DNA from: Clostridia bacterium
GTDB taxonomy: Bacteria > Bacillota > Clostridia > Christensenellales > Borkfalkiaceae
Length of the DNA stretch: 35,890 nt
Reading direction: 5' to 3'
Assembly (NCBI GenBank): GCA_900769545.1
Contig: CAAGGZ010000070.1
Span: 1 to 35,890, forward strand
Shown piece by piece: positions 30,131 through 35,890 of the stretch; positions within the stretch are counted from its first letter, which is position 1; each line of letters opens with the position of its first letter. A program made the position numbers and the translations under genes. The notes below the pieces were generated by a model. The model was not told the origin of the DNA, did not search any database, and saw only the letters and a list, made by a program, of their open reading frames with translations.

Positions 30131-33100
30131 TTATGCCTTATATACCTTTGCGGATTCGCCGTAACGGTAGAGCGCAAGAGCAAGTTCACCCATAGTAGCA
30201 TCGTTTTGCTTTGCATAAGCGTAAGCATTTACGCTGTACGTCAACGTTTGCATTACTACGCCGTCGTAAGAAAGTACGAATGTATACGTTGTATCAAATC
30301 CTGTTGCGAGGATTCCGTCCGTATAAATGGTCGTACCAGTAATTTCTACTTCTGCGCCGTTAATCGTAAGCGTTACGTTTTCCGTCGTGCTAAGTTTCAC
30401 AAAAATCTTGTTTACGTTGTCAAAGTAAACGCCTGCGCCTTGGAAATATGCAGGGTAAGAATCAGTTGCTTCATTCTTTACAAGCGTGAAATCCGTCGTT
30501 GTGGGAGCTGCTTCATTTGTATTTTCAATACCTGCATTGGCAAGATTTTCTGTCTTGTAATTTTTGTAATTCTGCGCTGCCGCACCGTAATAGAGCAAGT
30601 CGATAAGGAGCTGCTTTAATGCGTCCGAAGGCGAATTATTCAACTGATTATCCGCATAGGTTCTAATACTATAATTCTCCATAATGTCGAGTTCAACTTC
30701 ATTAAACATGAGCACTGCTTTTACGTTCGTGGTCATATAATGAGGAGGAAGGTTGAGGGAGAATTTATAGGATTTACCCGCCAACACGCCTGCTACATCA
30801 TACGTTACACCATCAACCGTGAAATACATTTTTGCGCCTTCAAATGCCGAAGACATCGTTACATAATAATTCAACGTGAGGTCTGCGCCAATAGTTATAG
30901 ACGCGCTGTCAATGTTTGCAGGCGCATCTACTTCAACAAATGTAAAATCTCTAGGATAAGAGTTAGTCGTTTTATAGAAACCAACATAATTAGCCGAAGT
31001 GTTATGGGAAAGAATATTTCCTTCCGAATTATAAATATTTACAGAATAATCATTGTTTGTCGTAATCGTTACATTTTCCATGTAAAGACCATTTGACATA
31101 TCATACATAGTATAAACATCACCGTCTTTTACAAAGTAGAATACATACTGGTATTCAATTGTTTCACCAGGCGTAAAATCAACAGGCTTATAACGATCAC
31201 CGCTATCTAATGTAGTCGTATCTAAATATTTGTTGTTAAGAATAAGATAGTAATATCCATCATAAATAATCGACGCAGGATCAGCTTTACCACAGTTATC
31301 ACAAATACCATCGATAAAGTTATGTCCAAGCGCAGGGAGAATTTCTGCTTCAATTTCCGATTCGCAATCCAAACAGGTAACCGTTCTCGAACCAGATTCG
31401 GTACAAGTAGCTTCTTCCACAACCTCGTCAACATTTTCATGCGCACAAGTATTGAACTCCGTCACATAATACGTTGCACCATCTTTCATGTAAATACTTA
31501 CGTCATCTTGACCAGAGCTATAACATGCAAAGAGCGCACTCGAGGAATTTTTACGCAACCAATTTCTTGTATATGTACCTTGTGCCTTTATTGTTGCAAC
31601 ACCATCGCTATCAATTGTAATCAACCAAGAACCGTTATTATCAAGCGTAGATTTCGTTTTAAGGTAGTTAGAACTAGAAGAAGCAGCATAAAGATAGCCA
31701 TTACCGACGTTAAACGCAAACGTCTCCTCAACATTCCCTGTTTCCAGAGTAATAATTTGAACGGTATCATCTATCGTAACCATATCACCGCTTTTCGTAA
31801 CTGTCACGGCATTACGATTATTCCCTTTATCTGCACCCATTGCATAATTGCTACCACTCGCTACAATAACAATTTCTTTACCTGCTTCAAGGGTAGTAGC
31901 GTCCGTTACAAGCGTGAAGGCACCTGTACCTTCGGCATAAGAATACAAAGCATACAAGGTCGTATCTTCAGTTACCTCATATTCTGTGTTCGCAGCAAAA
32001 TATTCGGGTGCATTTTCCGTTTTTTCCAACTCTTCTGTTACCCAACCCACGAAGGTGTAACCTTCAACGGTACCAGCCTTAGGCAATGTGGTAGTGTAGC
32101 CATCAGCGACTGACTCGGAAGCAACAGCTTCAATGCCTTCAGGAACAACATACTCTACCGTATACGTAGTTGCTTCTTCTGTATAGCTATATCCACAATA
32201 TTCACAGGTATATGTAAGCGTTGTGCCGTCCAAAGATTCCTCAAACGTACAATCCACATTTTCCGTGGTAACACTCTGTTCACATACAGAGCAGGTGCTC
32301 GTCATATTGTGCGTTCCATCATCATTGGAAACATTTTCATAGCTAAGCGTACAATTCTCTGTTACGGAAGTGCTTGCATTACAAATCGAACAAGTACCCA
32401 TTTGCGTATGCGCGTCGCCTTCACGAACGTATTCTGCGCTCACTTCGCAAGTGCCGCTTTCTGTTTGTTCACCGCTACATACCGTACAAGTAGCCATTCT
32501 CGTATGCACACCGTCTTCCGTCGTATATTCACCGTAAGTAAATTCAGAACAAGCAGCTCTTGTATTTTCGATTTCAGCTTCACAATCCACGCAAATCTCG
32601 TAATGTTCTTTCGCCGCGGAATCATATTTGATAGAAGTACCGTTTCCATGTGTACAAGCAGGTTCGTCGCTTTCTATTACATAAGTAATAGTATTTACCA
32701 TCGCTCTTACTCCACCCGAAACAGTAGTAAACGAAACTTCTTTAGTAGAGCTTGTATCCACTGTAATAGCGTCATATTCGCCATCATTAGAATTTTTCGT
32801 AAGCGTAGAAGACGTACCGTTCACAGTAATTTTTGTAGTGTTAGTTTTGTATTTCGCGACCGCAATAATAACAGAACTTACCTCATTGGGCACGGTAAAA
32901 GAAAACTCACCTACAGCAGAACTTGAACCCAACTTAATACACGAATTCCCCTTCGCATCATACGAACTTGGGTACATTTTATTACCATTAGTCAGGTTTA
33001 AAGTATAATCACCAACGGTTTCCGTATAGGTTGTCTTAGCGCTACTGCCGTCTTTATGGCTTGCCGAGCCATTAGCACCCAACTCAAAGACGATTTCAGT

Positions 33101-33229
33101 CGTAGCCGCGCTTGCCGTAATGTTGGAGGCAGACGGCATAATAAGTGCCGATACGCCCAAAAGCGCCGAAACAAACATCGTCAAACAAGCCACGATTACA
33201 GAACTAATCTTTTGTTTTGTTTTAAACAT
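30131..33229 (-). CDS. 1032-residue secreted multidomain protein with His/Cys modules
   Basis: Signal peptide of about 42 residues ending ITASAA, with no lipobox. Domains in order: a beta-sandwich-like region (45-185); four modules at 209-327 of the form His-x(3-5)-Cys-x2-Cys-x(9-10)-Cys plus a fifth CxxC at 342-345; an InlB/Listeria-Bacteroides-type repeat (356-430) with YTFVGW; a beta region with GYLYAASSSSNYL (435-585); another Cys-rich module (595-648, CTESGSRTVTC then CDNCGK); and a C-terminal part common in clostridial exoproteins, with YSVNAYAYAKQ and the end YGESAKVYKA. No catalytic site is recognised; adhesion or ligand binding is likely. The open frame extends to 33325, but AAGGAG 6 to 7 bases before ATG 33229 fixes the start. 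Confidence 0.82.
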   Translation of the reverse strand: MFKTKQKISSVIVACLTMFVSALLGVSALIMPSASNITASAATTEIVFELGANGSASHKDGSSAKTTYTETVGDYTLNLTNGNKMYPSSYDAKGNSCIKLGSSSAVGEFSFTVPNEVSSVIIAVAKYKTNTTKITVNGTSSTLTKNSNDGEYDAITVDTSSTKEVSFTTVSGGVRAMVNTITYVIESDEPACTHGNGTSIKYDSAAKEHYEICVDCEAEIENTRAACSEFTYGEYTTEDGVHTRMATCTVCSGEQTESGTCEVSAEYVREGDAHTQMGTCSICNASTSVTENCTLSYENVSNDDGTHNMTSTCSVCEQSVTTENVDCTFEESLDGTTLTYTCEYCGYSYTEEATTYTVEYVVPEGIEAVASESVADGYTTTLPKAGTVEGYTFVGWVTEELEKTENAPEYFAANTEYEVTEDTTLYALYSYAEGTGAFTLVTDATTLEAGKEIVIVASGSNYAMGADKGNNRNAVTVTKSGDMVTIDDTVQIITLETGNVEETFAFNVGNGYLYAASSSSNYLKTKSTLDNNGSWLITIDSDGVATIKAQGTYTRNWLRKNSSSALFACYSSGQDDVSIYMKDGATYYVTEFNTCAHENVDEVVEEATCTESGSRTVTCLDCESEIEAEILPALGHNFIDGICDNCGKADPASIIYDGYYYLILNNKYLDTTTLDSGDRYKPVDFTPGETIEYQYVFYFVKDGDVYTMYDMSNGLYMENVTITTNNDYSVNIYNSEGNILSHNTSANYVGFYKTTNSYPRDFTFVEVDAPANIDSASITIGADLTLNYYVTMSSAFEGAKMYFTVDGVTYDVAGVLAGKSYKFSLNLPPHYMTTNVKAVLMFNEVELDIMENYSIRTYADNQLNNSPSDALKQLLIDLLYYGAAAQNYKNYKTENLANAGIENTNEAAPTTTDFTLVKNEATDSYPAYFQGAGVYFDNVNKIFVKLSTTENVTLTINGAEVEITGTTIYTDGILATGFDTTYTFVLSYDGVVMQTLTYSVNAYAYAKQNDATMGELALALYRYGESAKVYKA

Positions 33230-33323
33230 AGTGTTTCTCCTTTTATATTTTTCCTTTTTTTGATAATTTTTGAAAACGCGTACGTCTACACATATAGACT
33301 CACCCATTTTCATCATTACATAC

Positions 33324-33353
33324 ATTATAATATAATTAAGTTGTAACAGTCAA
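33324..33353 (-). promoter_or_regulatory. Promoter of the secreted-protein operon
   Basis: TTGACT at 33353-33348, an 18-base spacer and perfect TATAAT at 33329-33324. It leaves a leader of about 90 bases containing a small palindrome (GTCTA-6-TAGAC, near 33281-33296) of unknown role. Confidence 0.75.
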
Positions 33354-33439
33354 GAAAAATATTTACATATTTACAATTCTGCATATATTAACAATCTCAC
33401 ACATTTTTTGTTTATATTGTTCATTATAGCGATGAACAG

Positions 33440-33467
33440 AAAAAGGACGTCAAAGGACGTCCTTTTT
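33440..33467 (-). terminator. Terminator of purH
   Basis: A perfect 12-bp stem AAAAAGGACGTC/GACGTCCTTTTT with loop CTTT on the minus strand, the T-run being part of the distal arm. It starts 37 bases past the purH stop and could act in both directions. Confidence 0.88.
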
Positions 33468-33504
33468 ATCGCTCGAGCATACCATGTATGCGTTTATTGT
33501 ATTT

Positions 33505-35046
33505 TTAGTGTTTGAAATGTCTATCCCCGACGAAAATCATTGCAATACCTGCTTGGTCGCACGCATCAATGGAAAGTTTGTCTTTAATACTCCCACCCGG
33601 TTGAATAATTGCCGTGATACCTGCTTTTACACATTCTTCTACGCAATCGGGGAACGGGAAGAATGCGTCGGAAGCCATTACCGAGCCTTTCACTTCTTCG
33701 CCTGCGTGCGCAATAGCTTGCTGAGCCGCCCAAATACGGTTGGTTTGTCCCATACCGATACCCGTTGTTCTGTCCTCTTTCCCAACAACGATTGCGTTGG
33801 ATTTCGTATGCTTTACAACTTTCCAGTTGAAAAGCATAGCCTTCATTTCCTCTTCCGTAGGCGCGCGCTTTGTAACAACTTTCAAATTCTCAGGCGCGAA
33901 CAATGTTTCGTCGTAATCCTGCACAAGCAAGCCGCCGTACACTTTCTTCATATCATACGCAGAAGCTTCTCTTCTTGCCTTGATGTCGGGAAGCTCCATA
34001 AGACGAATATTTTTCTTTGTCTTCAAAACTTCGAGCGCTCCTTCCGTGAACCCTTCCGCGATAACGATTTCAATGAAAATCTTATTGATTTCCGTTGCCG
34101 TCGCTTCGTCTACGATTCCGTTGATAGCGAGAATACCGCCAAACACGGAAACAGGGTCGGATTCGTAGGCCTTGATATACGCTTCGTAAATGGTCTTGCC
34201 AACACCTACACCACAAGGATTTGCGTGTTTGCAAGCTACTACGCAAGGCTCGTCGCCAAACTCTTTCACGAGCTCCAGCGCGCCGTTTGCGTCATTGATA
34301 TTGTTGTAAGAAAGTTCTTTACCCCAGAGCTGTTTTGCCTTAGAAAGCGAGCCTGCGCGAATAAATTCTTCGCTGTAATAGGAAGCTCCCTGATGAGGGT
34401 TTTCCCCATAACGCATATCCTGCGTTTTTTCGTAAGCAAACGTAATGCTATCGGGGAAACGAATATCGAGCTGTTGCGCAAGATAATTAGAAATCATGCT
34501 ATCATACACTGCCGTATGCGCAAAAACTTTATATTGCAAATATTTTTTGGTTTCGAGGGTAATCTCCCCTGCTTCGAGTTCGGAAAGCACTCTTTCATAG
34601 TCTTTCGGGTCAACAACAACCGCAACGTCTTGATAATTTTTAGCGGCAGCACGGAGCATGGTAGGTCCGCCAATGTCGATATTCTCCACCGCGTCTTCAA
34701 ACGATACGTTTGGCTTGGAAATGGTCGCTTTGAAGGGATAGAGGTTTACTGCAACCACGTCAATCGTGTTGATTTCAAGCTTTTCAAGCTGCGACATATG
34801 CTCGGGGTTGGAGCGCATCGCCAAAAGCCCTGCATGTACAACGGGATGCAACGTTTTTACTCTACCGTCCAAACATTCGGGGAAGCCTGTCAGCTCGCTG
34901 ATGCCGATAACGGGAAGCCCTGCTTCCTGCAACGTTTTTGCCGTACCGCCCGTGGAGATGATCTCAAAATCACACGCGATCAATCTTTGACAGAATTCTA
35001 CGATGCCTGCCTTGTCGGAAACGCTTACCAATGCTCTTTTTTTCAT
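33505..35046 (-). CDS. purH: Bifunctional AICAR formyltransferase/IMP cyclohydrolase
   Basis: Catalyses the last two steps of purine synthesis in the cytoplasm: AICAR to FAICAR with 10-formyl-THF, then ring closure to IMP. The 513-residue length is full. The N-terminal MGS-like cyclohydrolase domain shows STGGTAKTLQEAG, DGRVKTLHP, NLYPF and NIDIGGPTMLRAAAKNY. The transformylase part has RYGENPHQ, the catalytic KHANPCG and the C-terminal SDAFFPFPD and IIQPGGSIKD blocks. AGAGG precedes ATG 35046 by 9 bases. It is alone here, not in the usual pur cluster. No purine riboswitch is visible in the 49-base gap to the divergent gene. Confidence 0.97.
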   Translation of the reverse strand: MKKRALVSVSDKAGIVEFCQRLIACDFEIISTGGTAKTLQEAGLPVIGISELTGFPECLDGRVKTLHPVVHAGLLAMRSNPEHMSQLEKLEINTIDVVAVNLYPFKATISKPNVSFEDAVENIDIGGPTMLRAAAKNYQDVAVVVDPKDYERVLSELEAGEITLETKKYLQYKVFAHTAVYDSMISNYLAQQLDIRFPDSITFAYEKTQDMRYGENPHQGASYYSEEFIRAGSLSKAKQLWGKELSYNNINDANGALELVKEFGDEPCVVACKHANPCGVGVGKTIYEAYIKAYESDPVSVFGGILAINGIVDEATATEINKIFIEIVIAEGFTEGALEVLKTKKNIRLMELPDIKARREASAYDMKKVYGGLLVQDYDETLFAPENLKVVTKRAPTEEEMKAMLFNWKVVKHTKSNAIVVGKEDRTTGIGMGQTNRIWAAQQAIAHAGEEVKGSVMASDAFFPFPDCVEECVKAGITAIIQPGGSIKDKLSIDACDQAGIAMIFVGDRHFKH

Positions 35047-35095
35047 ATATAAATACCTCTGTAATTATTTTGCAATTTTAGGACATACTTTAAAT

Positions 35096-35461
35096 ATGCT
35101 GATTTTATATTTATTATTGATTGCCTATATTATTTCCATCAACTTTTATTCGTTTTTGCTGATTAAATCGCTCCGCGATAAAGAAAAACAGCAGGAAAAG
35201 GAAGAGGCGTTGCGCGCTCTTTCCAGCGCTCAAACAACGGAGTCAACGGCTCCTAACAAACCGCCCGAAAAAAATCTCGGGAAACTATTTATTGCAGGAT
35301 TACTGGGTGGAGCCATCACTATTTACGTTTGTATGTTCCTGTTTAAGTATAAGCGGTCAGAGCTCCTTTTGATGGTATTTATGCCGCTTTTAGGAGTGCT
35401 GAACGTGTACCTGTGGGTGATTTTATTCAAATCGGGCTTTAGCTTTTTCTTGATAAGATAA
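35096..35461 (+). CDS. DUF1294-like small membrane protein
   Basis: A 121-residue protein with an N-terminal membrane span (residues 1-20), a charged Gln/Glu-rich cytoplasmic segment (24-60) and two C-terminal spans. The stretch KLFIAGLLGGAITIYVCMFLFKYK resembles the core of DUF1294 proteins (LLGG, then a span ending in F-K/R-H/Y-K); the middle segment looks like an insertion. Function is unknown for the whole family. The frame is open further upstream into purH antisense sequence, but ATG 35096 begins the hydrophobic span as in relatives. Its ribosome site is weak (AGGA, 12 bases away). It is divergent from purH. Confidence 0.65.
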   Translation: MLILYLLLIAYIISINFYSFLLIKSLRDKEKQQEKEEALRALSSAQTTESTAPNKPPEKNLGKLFIAGLLGGAITIYVCMFLFKYKRSELLLMVFMPLLGVLNVYLWVILFKSGFSFFLIR

Positions 35462-35491
35462 GTCCTTATATTTTTATTATAGCATACTTTA

Positions 35492-35540
35492 TTAAAATAA
35501 GCTAAAAAAACATAAAAATTGTTTCGCAGGCTTATTTTAA
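35492..35540. repeat. Inverted repeat in AT-rich intergenic region
   Basis: Perfect 11-bp arms TTAAAATAAGC (35492-35502) and GCTTATTTTAA (35530-35540) separated by 27 bases, 30 bases past the DUF1294-like stop. It could be an inefficient terminator or a protein site. The gap 35462-35698 contains nothing else except the tRNA promoter. Confidence 0.5.
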
Positions 35541-35630
35541 GAAAATAATTAACATTTTTTGATAATTTTAGTTACAAAAAAAATAATTGAAAATTTTTCC
35601 GATTTTTTTTGAAAAAACGGCGAAAAATAT

Positions 35631-35659
35631 TTGACAATTCTCTTTATTAGTGCTATTAT
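35631..35659 (+). promoter_or_regulatory. Promoter of the tRNA pair
   Basis: TTGACA at 35631-35636, a 17-base spacer and TATTAT at 35654-35659, preceded by A/T tracts like an UP element. The transcript would start about 33 bases before tRNA-Gly. Confidence 0.85.
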
Positions 35660-35698
35660 ATACAAGCGTTGTCGATACGGTGGCGAAAAGAGATAGAT

Positions 35699-35772
<74 letters not shown>

Positions 35773-35803
35773 CTTTTTCCAAAAGTGACAGGCATACCGA
35801 TAT

Positions 35804-35880
35804 GCGCCTGTAGCTCAGTTGGATAGAGCAACGGCCTTCTAAGCCGTGTGTCAGGAGTTCGAATCTCTTCAGGCGCACCA
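35804..35880 (+). tRNA. tRNA-Arg (anticodon UCU)
   Basis: Full 77-base cloverleaf: acceptor GCGCCTG/CAGGCGC, D-arm with AGCTCAGTTGGATAGAGCA, anticodon loop CTTCTAA with TCT at 35838-35840, T-loop TTCGAAT, discriminator A and encoded CCA. It lies 31 bases after tRNA-Gly; the contig ends 10 bases later. Confidence 0.97.
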
Positions 35881-35890
35881 ATAAAATATG

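Noticed and set aside
33230..33325. Upstream extension of the 1032-residue secreted protein
   Set aside because: A signal peptide begins at 33229 behind AAGGAG, and the -10 box (33324-33329) lies at the start of the longer frame.
35047..35095. Purine riboswitch upstream of purH
   Set aside because: The gap is only 49 bases and shows no three-way junction core.

Overview
The window looks like a metagenome-assembled contig from an uncultured, low-to-moderate GC Firmicute of class Clostridia. The evidence is murB-PHP-whiA synteny, Re-type citrate synthase, TTGACA/TATAAT promoters, strong GGAGG ribosome binding sites, many lipoproteins and Ser/Glu-rich secreted proteins. A gut lineage related to Christensenellales is a guess. 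Bases 1-21 match an Illumina TruSeq adapter, so genomic sequence starts at base 22, inside whiA. No phage, IS element or CRISPR array is visible. Nearly all genes are on the minus strand.

Layout, left to right. (1) 22-2159: whiA (truncated), a PHP-family phosphoesterase and murB. (2) 2322-4950: an amino-sugar unit of nagA and a long ROK-family kinase, with its own promoter and terminator. (3) 5031-8852: an operon of an unknown membrane protein, phosphohexomutase and a leucine-rich-repeat lipoprotein. (4) 8914-11188: four tandem, diverged paralogues of an unrecognised small exported protein under one consensus promoter. (5) 11197-15844: isocitrate dehydrogenase, aconitase and Re-citrate synthase, i.e. 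the oxidative arm from oxaloacetate and acetyl-CoA to 2-oxoglutarate for glutamate synthesis, with an inverted repeat over the transcription start. (6) 15895-19327: a membrane-SDR fusion enzyme with YggS, divergent from a LysR regulator. (7) 19335-26160: an ABC-export operon whose ATPase is fused to a YwaF-like membrane domain, followed by a permease, a small anchored protein and a large beta-helix-like lipoprotein. A perfect 20-bp palindrome sits at its promoter. (8) 26291-29318: a YghO-like acetyltransferase, a GDPD-like lipoprotein and a formate/nitrite-family channel. (9) 29413-33353: an operon of a 1032-residue secreted protein with His/Cys modules, a 44-residue peptide and two small lipoproteins sharing the C-terminal tail IELP(E/A)DKFD. 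(10) 33440-35880: purH, a DUF1294-like membrane protein, and tRNA-Gly(UCC) and tRNA-Arg(UCU).

The best candidates for undescribed biology are the four-paralogue array, the palindrome-controlled YwaF/ABC operon, and the operon ending in the 44-residue peptide and the two tail-sharing lipoproteins. Functions for all three are inferred from layout, not known. Gene starts were moved to internal ATG or TTG codons wherever a clear ribosome binding site or a promoter position demanded it.
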